Shown: piece by piece, positions 23,184 to 32,354 of the stretch | How the letters are laid out: each line of letters starts with the position of its first letter | Numbering within the stretch: the stretch's first letter is position 1 | DNA from: Phascolarctos cinereus | Lineage: Eukaryota > Chordata > Mammalia > Diprotodontia > Phascolarctidae | Assembly (NCBI RefSeq): GCF_002099425.1 | Contig: NW_018344068.1 | Coordinates: 6,578,501-6,642,500, forward strand | Reading direction: 5' to 3' | Length of the DNA: 64,000 bases | The notes under the pieces: model-generated | What the model saw: only the letters and a program-made list of their open reading frames with translations | The model's database searches: none | Told to the model about the DNA's origin: nothing | Position numbers and translations under genes: made by a program

Positions 23184-23940
23184 GCTTTTTTTTTTAATTT
23201 TCATATTAGTCATGTTGTAAAGAAGAATTAGAATCAATAGGAAGAACCAAGAGAAAGAAGAAACAAACAAACAAAAAAAGAGCAAATAGTATATGCTGCA
23301 ATCTGCATTCAGACTCCATAGTTCTTTCTCTAGATATGGATAGCATTTTCCATCATGAGACTTTTGGAGATGTCTTAGATCCTTGCATTCCTGAGAAGGG
23401 CTAAGTCTATCCAAATTAGTCATCTCACAACTTGGCTGTTACTGTGTACAACATTCTCCTGGTTCTGCTCACTTCACTCAGCATCAGTCCATATAAGTCT
23501 TTCCAAGTTTTTCTGAAGTCTGCCTGCTCATCACTTCTTTTTTTTTTTTTGGTTAGGCAAGGGGGTTAAGTGACTTGCCCATGGTCACACAGCTAGTAAG
23601 TGTTATGTGTCTGAGGCCAGATTTGAACTCAAGCCCTCCTGAATCCGGGGCGGTATTCTATCCACTGTGCCATCTAGCTGCCCTGCTGCTCATCATTTCT
23701 TATAGCACAACTGCATTCCATTACATTCATTTACCACAACTTTGTTCAGCCATTCCCCAATTGATGGGCATCCCCTCAATTTCCAATTCTTTACCACCAC
23801 AAAAAGAGCTGCTATAAATATTTTTGTACATGTGGGTCCTTTTCCCATTTTTATGATCTCTTTGGGATACAGACCTAGAAGTAGTAAGGCTGGATCAAAG
23901 AGTATGTACAGTTTTATAGCCCTTTGGGCATAGTTCCAAA
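23184..23940 (-). mobile_element. 5'-truncated L1 3' end
   Basis: Minus-strand L1 tail. The reverse A-tail remnant (T run at 23188-23198) lies at the low end, then the 3' UTR. The ORF2 C-terminus translates as NYAQRAIKLYILFDPALLLLGLYPKE and IFIAALFVVVKNWK...SIGEWLNK. The copy is split by a SINE at 23539-23685. Confidence 0.88.
23539..23685 (-). mobile_element. CORE-SINE nested in L1
   Basis: Minus-strand SINE with its A tail (T run) at the low end and its head at 23685. It is flanked by a 15-bp duplication differing by one base: 'ctgctcatcacttct' (23524-23538) and 'ctgctcatcatttct' (23686-23700). Confidence 0.92.
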
Positions 23941-24399
23941 TTGAGGAGCTCTTCTTTTTGTCAATAAAATATGAGGTAAGGTTTGCTGAGAGGGTTGGGG
24001 GAGGAGAACCCATGGGAAGTTTGAGGAGGGATGAAAAGGTTTGGCAGACCTGCTGTGATGAATGGGATAGTGAGTTAATCACTGAAGTGTAAGGACTGCT
24101 TAGCATCAGTGAGGGCCCAACTGAGGTTATCTAACATAAATCTGAAGTGGACCCTGGCAAAACCGTTAAATGATTTCCTCCAATTCCATTCAACAGCACG
24201 TGTGTGGGGGCAAAGATACTGGATGGTAGGAATGATTCAAGGCTCAGGCCTGGTAGTGCCCAATTGGTGATATGATAAGGGAGGAAGGGACTCAAGAGAA
24301 GACAGTGTAGATTTTAAGTGGTTCACCACAAGGTCAACATGGAGAAAGGAGGATAGTGTAGCATTAAGCAGGGGTCTGGGAGAGAACTAAGGCAAGCAT

Positions 24400-24504
24400 C
24401 TGCTCTAGAACTTAGTTTTAAGAGAGCCAGAATCAAACAGCTAATATTTGGCAGAGGCAGGACCTGATCCCAAGGCTCTCCAGCCACTATACCATACCAT
24501 TCTC
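24400..24504 (-). repeat. MIR-like fragment
   Basis: Short reverse MIR-type sequence ('ttggcagaggcaggacctga', 'tccagccactataccatacc') between the LINE and the retrocopy. Confidence 0.5.
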
Positions 24505-24516
24505 AAAAAATGCAAT

Positions 24517-25396
24517 ACCTGGCCCCCTTCCCTTACCTCTTTCTCCAACTCTTCACCCTTCCCTTTTTCTCCCCTTCCCTTCCCCTTCCCCATCCTTCCC
24601 TCCATCCTTTCTCCTTCTTCCCTTCTCCAGCCTAGACGATGCCGTGGTGGAGACAGCTGAGGACACCACAGAGTCCACCGAGGCAGACATCACAGGGCTG
24701 TGCCAGGACACATTCTCCAAAATGGCCATGTACCTAACAGGCGAGCTGACAGCCACCAGTGAAGACTACAAACTTCTGGAATATATGAACAAACTGACTA
24801 GCCTGAAGTATCTAGAAATGAAAGATATTGCAGTAAACATAAGTAGAAACCTAAAGGACTTAAACCAGAAATCTGCAGCACTTCAGCTTTATCTGGATCA
24901 GATCACTTTAACTGAGGAGCAAGCAGCAGCTGTTGAGCAGGCAGCTTACAAGTTGGATGCATATTCAAAGAAACTAGAAGCAAAGTACAAGTTGGAGAGG
25001 CAGTGAAAGAATTCTTTAGCACAAAGAATTTAACTACAAGAATGTTTCCTAAGAGCTAAAATAAGTGGGATGGAACTTATCACTATGCTTGGGTTCCTAA
25101 AAGGAAGCTGTGCTGCTGATCCAAGGAGAATCCCAGCCCCCACCTCTGGTTGGATGTGTAACTTTGGCCACCCCTTGGTGTTTCTTAAACCTGTAGCCCT
25201 GGAACCTCATCTTATTGTGTGCTTTATTGTGTGCCCTGGACCAAGGCTCAGAAATCAGGATCAATCCCATCTGGAGAAGACACAGAGGAGAGGCTCTCAT
25301 CTCCCTGTCTCCTCCCTTCTTCCCTCTCCCCTAAGGCTCCCCCCAACCCCCTTCATAACCTGTTTTTCAGCTTAAATAATAAATGCCAACTTATGA
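24517..25396 (+). pseudogene. BLOC1S2P: BLOC1S2 retrocopy, antisense within CLCN7 intron 1
   Basis: BLOC1S2 is a small coiled-coil subunit of BLOC-1 and BORC, which act in lysosome-related organelle biogenesis and lysosome positioning. From 24632 to the stop at 25006 the plus strand reads LDDAVVETAEDTTEST, then EADITGLCQDTFSKMAMYLTGELT, SEDYKLLEYMNKLTSLKYLEMKD and ISRNLKDLNQKSAALQLYLDQ, ending KLDAYSKKLEAKYKLERQ. Human BLOC1S2 is about 80% identical and ends KYKKLEKR, so a residue or so is lost at the end. Multiple exons are joined without introns, an AATAAA lies near 25377-25383, and 'aaaaaatgcaat' flanks both sides (24505-24516, 25397-25408), so this is an L1-mobilised retrocopy. The frame is open but has no initiator Met before the in-frame ATGs at about 24721. 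The 115 bp before the coding part are a pyrimidine tract ending in 'ccttctccag', resembling an intron end. Confidence 0.9.
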
Positions 25397-25744
25397 AAAA
25401 AATGCAATGCCCCTTAAAAAAAAAGATGAATTTTCCACATAGCAATTATCCAACCAAAGAAAAGTCACTTAGTTGGAAGCCATTTGACAGGATCACTTAA
25501 AGCTACCTTAAGTTCTAATTAGTAAAACGTCAAGGAAAGAAATGTGATCCACATGATGATCAGAAGACCAGAGAATAACCACAACTTCAAGCTAACCCAA
25601 CACTCTCATAAAAACCAAATACTTATAACTCTCCTAGCTACTATGAACTTCTCTTTTCCCTTCAACTGTTACAGAAATCTCACAAAGTCAACCTCCCCAA
25701 GTATGTTCACACCACCTCCCCCATTTTTCCAACTAAAGAAGGGG

Positions 25745-25887
25745 GGGGCAGCAGCTAGGTGGCACAATGAATAGAGCACTGGCCCTGGAGACAGGAGGAC
25801 CTAAGTTTAAATCCAGCCTCAGACACTTGACTAGCTGTGTGACCCTGGGCAAGTCACTTAACCCCAAATGCCTCACACACAAAAAAG
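25745..25887 (+). mobile_element. tRNA-derived CORE-SINE, short form
   Basis: Plus-strand SINE from 'ggcagcagctaggtggcaca' through 'tgaccctgggcaagtcactt' to an interrupted A tail 'cacacaaaaaag'. Confidence 0.9.
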
Positions 25888-26164
25888 AGGGGCACAGAAA
25901 AGGGAAGTGACTTTCCCAAAGTTGCACAATGAATTATTAGTTAAACCAAAACCAAGGTCTTCTGACCTCCCGTTTGGTGTTCTTTTCACCACACCCTACT
26001 TGCCTCTCTATTCAGGGCACTACAACCATACCATCTTCTGAATCCTTTACCCTATCTTTCTTAAAAGAGTTAGTTAAGAAGTATGTCCAGTCATGTGTCA
26101 AGGCTCCTAGCACCAGATCTGAGAAGGCAGCATGTTGAATATAGTAAATAAGCATATGTTGACC

Positions 26165-26490
26165 CCCAAGTGTCAGTCAAAAAACATTTATTAAACACCT
26201 ACTGTGTGTCAGGCACTGGCAGACACAAAGACAGGAGATACAAAGAAAGTCCAAATAAAAAGGATCCCTGTCCTCCAGAAAGGAGACAATGGGAAAGTAA
26301 TAAAGGATAAATAGGAAGTTATCTTAGGGGAAGGGGGGAGGGAGGTCTGCCTGGGAGGAGAGGGAGGAGGAAGCTGGGAAAGTCTTCTGGAAGATGATGA
26401 GCTTTGAGCTGAGTCTTGAAGGAATCCAGGGATGCTAGGAGGTAGAGGAGATGAGGAAGAACATTTATAGCATTTATAGTGCTAGCTATG
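26165..26490 (-). repeat. L2/L3-like LINE 3' end
   Basis: Reverse terminus 'aaacatttattaaacaccta', 'tgtgtcaggcactgg' and, further in, 'cttgaaggaatccagggatg'. A short second terminus follows at 26460-26490. Confidence 0.7.
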
Positions 26491-26494
26491 TGTC

Positions 26495-26650
26495 AGCCAC
26501 CGCACTGGAAAAAGCCCTCGATGGGCAGCCAGAACGTTTGAGTTCTAGAACCAGTTCTGCCACTAATTCACTGTGTGACCTCGAGCAAGTCACCTCCTCT
26601 CCCTTTGATTTGTTTCCTTTGAAATGAGACAGTTGGGCTAAATATGTGAA
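26495..26650 (+). repeat. MIR fragment
   Basis: 'agttctagaaccagttctgc', 'ctgtgtgacctcgagcaagt' and 'tttgaaatgagacagttggg' in MIR order. Confidence 0.75.
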
Positions 26651-27115
26651 AGGCAGCTGTGGTGGAGTGTAAAAGGAATGGGGTTTGCAGTCAGGGACAT
26701 GAGTTAAAATCATGATTCTGTTCCTTCCCCTGGTCGCCTGGAGCAGCAAGTCTGCCTCCCTGGTCCCCAGTTCCGAATCTGTAAATTTGACATTATCACT
26801 CCGGTACCTTCCTACACTAATGATTTTAAAGCCGGGAATGTCACCCAATGATCTTGGCCAGCAGGGAGGGGAGGTAGGAGGGGAAGGGAGGGGAGCGGAA
26901 GGTAAAGGCGGGGAGGGGATGTCGGCTGTTCTGCGTCCCCAGCAGACAAGCGGGTAGCCCTCCCGTTCACCCTCAGTCCCTAAGAAGAGAGATCCCCGGT
27001 GCGAAGCAGGATGGCGTGAGGACTATGAGATCAGAGAAAAAGAGGCTGGGGTCGTGGACGACCCCAAGTCCCCAGCGCTCAGGGGTCGCGGGCGCGGCCC
27101 GCTCGGCGTCCTCAC

Positions 27116-27268
27116 CTGCTGTGCTGCCGCCGGCCCGGCCCCGTTCAGCAGCGGTGTGCTCTCCCCATGCAGCTCCGTGAGCGGCGGCTGCGGCCTCCGA
27201 GGCACCGTGGCCTCCGCCTCGTCGTGGTCGCGCCCCGACCATGACACCTTTTTGGAGACGTTGGCCAT
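27116..27268 (-). CDS. CLCN7: CLCN7 exon 1 (N-terminus of chloride/proton exchanger CLC-7)
   Basis: CLC-7 with OSTM1 forms the 2Cl-/H+ exchanger of lysosomes and the osteoclast ruffled border; its loss causes osteopetrosis. The exon encodes 51 residues from the ATG at 27266-27268, starting [14 protein letters not shown], identical to the human N-terminus as I recall it, and ends [12 protein letters not shown] before the donor 'gtgagg'. The junction is phase 0 and joins exon 2. The human exon encodes 47 residues. The human acidic dileucine EEAAPLL (residues 18-24) is absent here; the middle reads [12 protein letters not shown]. The second dileucine, TPLLNG in human, is preceded by Glu here (E36-S-T-P-L-L41), giving an [DE]XXXLL match. 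This tail is cytosolic and carries the lysosomal sorting signals. Confidence 0.97.
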
Positions 27269-27360
27269 GCCGGGGCTGAAATCAGCGGCCCCGAAGCGGC
27301 CCAGGGAAGCTGACGGCCAGCAGAGCCGGGAAACAGGGACCTACTCCAGCAGCTGTTTGT

Positions 27361-27370
27361 TCACATGACC
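27361..27370. promoter_or_regulatory. CLEAR/M-box-like E-box
   Basis: The sequence 'ttcacatgac' (27360-27369) matches the TFEB/TFE3 CLEAR consensus GTCACGTGAC at 8 of 10 positions and contains the MITF-type TCACATGA. It lies about 95 bp upstream of the CLCN7 ATG. CLCN7 is a known member of the TFEB lysosomal gene network. That this site is bound is an inference. Confidence 0.5.
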
Positions 27371-27440
27371 CGGCAGGGTTAAAGCATCCCGTGACTGCTC
27401 TACGGTGGCCGATGTGAGAACAAGCAGCAGAGGCTGCAGA

Positions 27441-27459
27441 GCCTTCTGGGAGTTGTAGT
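27441..27459. promoter_or_regulatory. ZNF143/THAP11 (SBS-type) motif
   Basis: 'gccttctgggagttgtagt' is, on the minus strand, ACTACAACTCCCAGAAGGC. That is a near-exact match to the ACTACAATTCCCAGAATGC motif found in many vertebrate CpG promoters. It lies about 180 bp upstream of the CLCN7 ATG. Confidence 0.8.
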
Positions 27460-27619
27460 TCAAGTACAGGCACACCTTTTCTTCCCTCTAGACCCAGGTG
27501 ACTGCGCAATCCTAGAAGCCTCTTTGAGGAGTGGGTGCCGTGATCTCTATCCCCTGACTCCACGAAGGAGAGTCGCAGATAGTCCTGACACCGTTGCGGT
27601 CTGAGACGTAGAGACCCTT

Positions 27620-28745
27620 CAAAGACTGGAGTACAGGACAGGGTCGTGTGGAGTGAATTCACAGACTCAAGCATTCTTTCAGTCAAGTTGGCAAAGATTT
27701 ATTGTTATGCTATATAATGGGCAAGGATTCTTTTTTTTAAAATTAATTTATTTTAATTTATCAACACTCACTTCCATAAGCTTTTGAGTTTTAAATTTTT
27801 CTCTTCCTCCCTCCCCACCTCCCTTCCCAAGACAGTGCCCAATCTGATATGGGCTATACATATACATTTCTATTAAACATATTTTCACATTAGTGATGTT
27901 GTACGGAAGAATTTATCACCAATAGAGGAACCACAAGAAAGAAAAAACAAAACACAAGAGAAGAAAAAAATAGCAAATAGTATGCTTCAATCTACATTCA
28001 AACTCCATAGTTCTTTCTTTGGATGTGGATAGCATTTTCCATCAAGAACCTCTGGAGATGTCTTAGATTCTTGCATTGCTGAGAAGGGTTAAGTTTATCA
28101 ATATTAGTCATTGCACAACATTCCTGTTACTATGTACAATATTTTCCTGCTTCTGCTCATTTCACTCAGCATCAGTTCATACAAGTCTTTCCAGGCTTTT
28201 CTGAAGTCTGCCTGTTCATCATTTCTTATAGCACAATAGCATTCCATTACATTCATATACCACAACTTGTTCAGCCATTCCCCAACTGATGGGCATCCCC
28301 TCAATTTCCAATTCTCTGCCACCACAAAAAGAGCTGCTATAAATATTTTTGTACATGTGGGCCCTTTTCCCATCTGTATGATCTCTTTGGGATACAGATA
28401 GGCAAGGATTCTTAAGGAACCTGAGAGAGACCAAGGATGGAGTTGGGGTTTATATGGAAAAGGGCATGGGAAAGGAATAACAGGGATACGAATTAGGTAA
28501 TCTAAAGGTCCAGGTGTCTTTGGGAGCCATGGATGGGAAAGTGTAGGGAGTATACCAGACAGGAAGGGAGATGTCAGAGGATCTTGGGAATCTGGCAGGA
28601 GGAAGAGTCCCTGGGCCCACCAGGGACAAAAACTCCTTGGACTAGACAAGACAGTCCTCTCTTCTCTGTCCTGATTAGCAACAAGGAAAAGTTTTCTCAA
28701 AAGACAGGAGCTTACTAAGGAATTAGGAGGCTTCCAGAGACATGA
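27620..28745 (-). mobile_element. Fossil retroviral-type LTR (solo), upstream of CLCN7 in sense
   Basis: On the minus strand this region has the layout of a retroviral LTR: a U3-like stretch from about 28745, a TATA box (reverse complement of 28449-28454), and an AATAAA polyadenylation signal (reverse complement of 27698-27703). A U5-like segment follows toward 27620. An L1 fragment (27733-28400) interrupts it between these parts. Both outer limits are approximate, and I see no gag, pol or env sequence next to it, so it is taken as a solo LTR. It is of moderate age, older than the L1 insertion. It points toward CLCN7 exon 1, 0.35-1.4 kb away. Confidence 0.6.
27733..28400 (-). mobile_element. 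5'-truncated L1 inserted in the LTR
   Basis: Minus-strand L1 tail with the ORF2 C-terminus (LYPKEIIQMGKGPTCTKIF, ECYCAIRNDEQADFRK) and 3' UTR, and its A tail (T run) at 27733-27738. It is flanked by a perfect 13-bp duplication 'ggcaaggattctt' (27720-27732 and 28401-28413). A 198-codon minus frame at 28104-28700 is a chance fusion of L1 and LTR sequence. Confidence 0.95.
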
Positions 28746-29189
28746 TCTTAGGGCTGGGGGCAGCCCAGCACTCTCTCACACAGCTTTGTGTAACTGCACC
28801 AGGAACAGAGATGAGTGTTTTGCTGAGGCTCACTCATGAGTGATTGCTGGGGACAGCGTACTTGGGCTGGGGGAAAACTGCCAAGGATTGTGTTTCTGAG
28901 GCCAGGGAGAAATTGGGGTCCAAGCACAGGCATTCAAGCTCCCCATCAACACAATGTACAGATGGAAGAAAGCACTTAGGGCAGGTCACTCCCTTTTAAA
29001 GATCCACAAAGTCAGTTGCTCTGCCTGTCGATTTGTCATCTTGAAGTCTGAGCCTTTTGGTGCTGATCCCCACATGCCTCCAGAAGCTGTCATTGGAGTT
29101 CAGATACAGTCTCTAGGATGGCCCCCATAGGCCCATTCCTCTTGTGTTCCATGGGCTGCAACCCTTGCTGTATATGTACACATAGATTT

Positions 29190-29760
29190 TTTTTGAACAG
29201 TACCATGATTTCATTTAGCGTAGGGATTCCCTATATAGGGACCAATGTAGATGGATACTGTTTCTCAGGTAAATACACAGATAACACCATTTGCTGGGCA
29301 GGAGAACACAGAAGGGCTCCTAACACTAACAGATGTTCTAGCACAGGTTTGCTTTTGATCTGGTCAGACAGGAAAACAGCTTCAGGGGGGTTAAGTAAGT
29401 TTACTTTATTCTAATCTAGTCTTCTCAAAAGGAGTTGCTGATAATGGGAGCACCAACTCCTACAGCATTCCCTAATCATGCTTCTCACAGGTGCAGGCAA
29501 GAATAGGAGAATAACTCCTCATACCCTAAGCCTCAATGGAGACTGATTGAGGCAAATACAGATTCCTCCCAAGCCTTGATGGGGGCCAATCAAGACAGGT
29601 CACGTATTCCTCTACACATTACCCAAATCCTAAAACGGATTTCCCACTCACTGACCAGTACCCACTTGCTTTATAGGGAGACAGACAAAGAAGGCACATT
29701 GCCAACAATAGCCTCACAGGTTAATTTTAGCAATATTGTCACGACCTAGCACAGCACAGG
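29190..29760 (-). repeat. Possible second LTR-like remnant
   Basis: On the minus strand a TATA-like 'ctataaagc' near 29677 is followed downstream by an AATAAA near 29406-29411 and a U5-like tail. The organisation is suggestive but no end signature or family is clear. 28960-29190 holds nothing recognised. Confidence 0.3.
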
Positions 29761-30340
29761 CATATATTATGTCACCCCTATAGCTCACTGAGCAAGCGTG
29801 GTGGTGATGTTTTCAACCATAATTCATGGGAAATATTATCTAGGATCCTGGAATTATTATCTAAAAAGAGCAACAAAATCCTCCTTGCACACATTAAAAT
29901 TCACCTTTATTACAGATACCTTCTCTGAAACTTAAGAGTCTTACAGAGTTCCTGGGGGCACTAGGAAAGTGAAGTGACTCTCCCAGAGTCAGTAGGCCAT
30001 TATACATCAGGGTCAGCACTGAAGCACTGAAGCTATCTTTTCCTGATTCAGAGGTCAGCTCTCTATTCTACCAAAGCCTTTCAGAAGTAACTACACCATT
30101 TAACTATATACAATCTTGCATTATTGTGTATGATTAAATGAAATTAATGTATGTAAAGTGCTTTGTGAGAACTCAAAGTGCTATTTAAAATGCCAGCTAT
30201 TATTATTCATACAAAATATATCTTGTTTTTGTCACTAGACTGCAAGATCCTACAAGGTAGAAACCATGTGTTTTCTATCTCCTTCACCACCTAGCGCATA
30301 GTAGGGGCTCAATAAGTACTTGCTAAATTAATGAACAGGG
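29761..30340. other. Unassigned with MIR and L2-like traces
   Basis: Reverse MIR-like sequence near 29930-30075, a plus MIR end near 30110-30210 ('taaagtgctttgtgagaact') and an L2-like end at 30230-30335 ('ctcaataagtacttgctaaa'). Confidence 0.5.
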
Positions 30341-31320
30341 AGGCATTTTTTAAAAAAAATTATTATTTATTTTTAACATTTACTTTCTAAAATCTTGAGT
30401 TCCAAATTCTCTCCCTCCCTTCTATCCCTCCCCCACACATTGAACAATGTGATATCAATAATATATGTGAAACCATGCAAAACATTTCCATATTAGCTAT
30501 GTTGCAAAAAGAAGAGCAAGAAAAATAAAGTGAAAAAATTATGCTTCAATCTACCCTCACAGTTCATCAGTTCTGGAGGTGCATGGCATTTTTCATCACA
30601 GTTCCTTCAGAATTCTCTTGATCGTTGTGTTGATCAGAGTAGCTAAGTATTTCACAGCAGATTATCATTACAATATTGTTATTGTGTAAAACATTATCCC
30701 AGTTCTGCTCACTTCACTTTTCATCAGTTTATATAAGTCTTTCCAGGTTTTTCTGAAACCGTCCTGCTCATCATTTCTTATAGCATCATAGTTTTCTATC
30801 ACAATCATATACCATAACTTGTTTAGCCATTGATTGGCATTGATGGGCATCCCTTCAATTTCCTATTCTTTTTTTTTTTTTTGGCAAGGCAATTAGAGTT
30901 AAGCGACTTGCCCAGGATCACACAGCTAATAAGTGTCAAATGTATGAGGCTGGATTTGAACTCAGGTCTTCCTGAATTCAGGGCTGGTGCTCTATCCACT
31001 GTGCCACCTAGCTGCCCTGATTATCAAGTCTTATTGCACCACTTAGCTGCCCCAATTTCCCATTCTTTGCCCCTGCCCAAAAAAAGAGCTGCTATAGATA
31101 TTTTTGTACAAATAGGTCCTTTTCCTTTCTCTTTGTTCTCTTTGGGATACAGACCTAATAGTGGTATTGCTAGATCAAAGGGTATGCACAGTTTTATAGC
31201 TATTTGGGCATAGTTTCAAATTGTTCTCCAGAATGGTTGGACCAGTTCACTCTACCAGCAGTACATTAATGTCCCAATTTTTCCATATCCCCTCCAGCAT
31301 TTGTCATTTTTAGGGAGTCA
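30341..31320 (-). mobile_element. 5'-truncated L1 3' end
   Basis: Minus L1 tail from a T-rich low end through the 3' UTR to the ORF2 C-terminus (minus reading includes WLNKLWYMIVIENYDAIRNDEQ). It is split by a SINE at 30871-31052 and runs to 'ccctccagcatttgtcattt' near 31305. Confidence 0.88.
30871..31052 (-). mobile_element. CORE-SINE nested in L1
   Basis: Minus SINE with a T-run tail at the low end. Its head is followed by a short repeated head-like piece ('gcaccacttagctgcccc'). Flanks 'caatttcctattctt' (30856-30870) and 'caatttcccattctt' (31053-31067) form a 15-bp duplication with one change. Confidence 0.9.
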
Positions 31321-31829
31321 TTTTTAAACTGAGGTCACAAATATGCTCTATGGACTCTCAGAAATATGAATTCTTTTCTTCTGGGTTTTGATTTAAAATA
31401 CTTGCCAAGCATTTAGGGCGACAAACAAAAGAACCAAGAACTGAAAGCCAATATTCCAAGGTAGAATAAATAAAAGATCTCATAAGCATTGTTCTGCTTT
31501 TAGTTAAAAATAAAAAACTTCATTAACTGTATGCTGAGTTCAAATGACTATTTGGAAAGGCTGGCATATTCTATGGTAGTAGGAATAGCAAAAATTTGTT
31601 TTGGAATACAGAAAGTCAATCAGTAAATGCTTTTGGAGAGGCTGTTTACGTACCAAGATTCCAACACCAAGGCCGGTTTCTAGGAAGAGCAATGTACAAA
31701 ATCTAACTCTGTCATGCTCATGAGATGTCTAATTCAGTTGTGAATTTCTTCTAAGCTTCATCTATTGAGCAATATTGCAAATCCAAGAGAATATAATAGT
31801 TTGGAACTGACGCTGTCCATCATAAGTGG

Positions 31830-32115
31830 AACATTCTACCCTCTCTCTTCGGTCCCTTGGAATTTGAACTTCCTTCAAAACTCAGTCTAAGTGTCACCTC
31901 CTAGAGAGGGCCTTTCCTGATTCCCAGATGTTAGCTCTTTTTCCCAGCCTCCTCAAAAAATGACTCTATGTATTTCACCTTTACTTATCCTTGTACGTGC
32001 TTCCCTTTGGTAGAATGTAAGCTCATTGAAGATAGACACTGTTTCATTTTGGTCTGTGTAGCCTTACAGCTTAGTACACAGTAGGCAATTAATAAAATGT
32101 TTGTTGAATTGAATT
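31830..32115 (+). repeat. L2/L3-like LINE 3' end
   Basis: 'ggaacattctaccctctctc', 'agaatgtaagctcattgaag' and 'cagtaggcaattaataaaat' in the order of the family's terminus. 31321-31829 has no recognised feature. Confidence 0.75.
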
Positions 32116-32354
32116 CATGACTTTGCCCCTTCCCCTCAGTGAAAGTTACTCCTTGGAAATGGATGATCTGTTTATATTTCCAAAAAGATAGGTCCAGAAA
32201 TTCAGAGTGATGGTGTGAACAATAAGTCTTTTTATTCAGGTCTTCTTTGAAGAAGGTCTTTGCCTCCTTTGAAATAGATGGTAAAATTCAAGAAAATTAT
32301 GTTAGGATGGTTGAGGATTCCTCAGTGTGTGAATGTTATTTTTTGGGTCTTGTC

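Larger units (their letters stand above)
21283..24360 (-). mobile_element. Long L2/L3-like LINE copy with RT remnant, host to nested insertions
   Basis: About 2.1 kb of LINE sequence once insertions are removed. The 3' terminus is at 21283 ('gtagataaacatttatgaag', reverse). The minus translation at 21394-21852 gives FLNCRSDHSSPP...IKYCLIFKALHNLVLPYLS, the C-terminal region. Minus 22474-22674 gives YRALSWVLFFFSLYTISLGH and SYHVYIDDSQIYL, the RT palm blocks (the usual YADD is YIDD here). Interruptions: a hAT element (21934-22138) and an L1 tail (23184-23940) that itself carries a SINE. The LINE resumes at about 23955 and fades near 24360. Many stops are present. Confidence 0.8.
9084..27115 (-). 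other. CLCN7: CLCN7 intron 1 (18 kb)
   Basis: Bounded by the exon 1 donor 'gtgagg' (at 27115 downward) and the exon 2 acceptor at 9084. It holds repeats, a BLOC1S2 retrocopy and a 424-bp duplicated block, listed separately. I found no further CLCN7 exon in it on the minus strand. Stretches where I recognise nothing: 9936-10125, 11886-12225, 13179-14262, 16736-17094, 20060-21280, 25410-25744. Confidence 0.85.
26850..27620 (-). promoter_or_regulatory. CLCN7: CLCN7 CpG-rich promoter region
   Basis: CpG density rises sharply from about 26880 and is highest around 27050-27300, in strong contrast to the AT-rich surroundings. It contains the CLCN7 exon 1 coding start and the two motif matches listed next. 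No TATA box is obvious just upstream of the ATG, as expected for a housekeeping promoter. The transcription start cannot be placed from sequence alone. Confidence 0.8.

Noticed and set aside
24632-25006. BLOC1S2 as the true gene
   Set aside because: Intron-free fusion of exons, target duplication, A-rich end, no initiator Met and location inside CLCN7, unlike the multi-exon BLOC1S2 gene on another human chromosome (10q24).
27282-27686. 134-codon minus frame upstream of CLCN7
   Set aside because: It lies in the CpG-rich promoter and LTR U5-like region. Frames stay open there by GC content, and the CLCN7 start at 27268 is in a different, conserved frame.
28104-28700. 198-codon minus-strand open frame, the longest uninterrupted one outside genes apart from PTX4 exons
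   Set aside because: It crosses the junction between an inserted L1 tail and the LTR it sits in. The C-terminal half is L1 ORF2 and the N-terminal half has no family resemblance.
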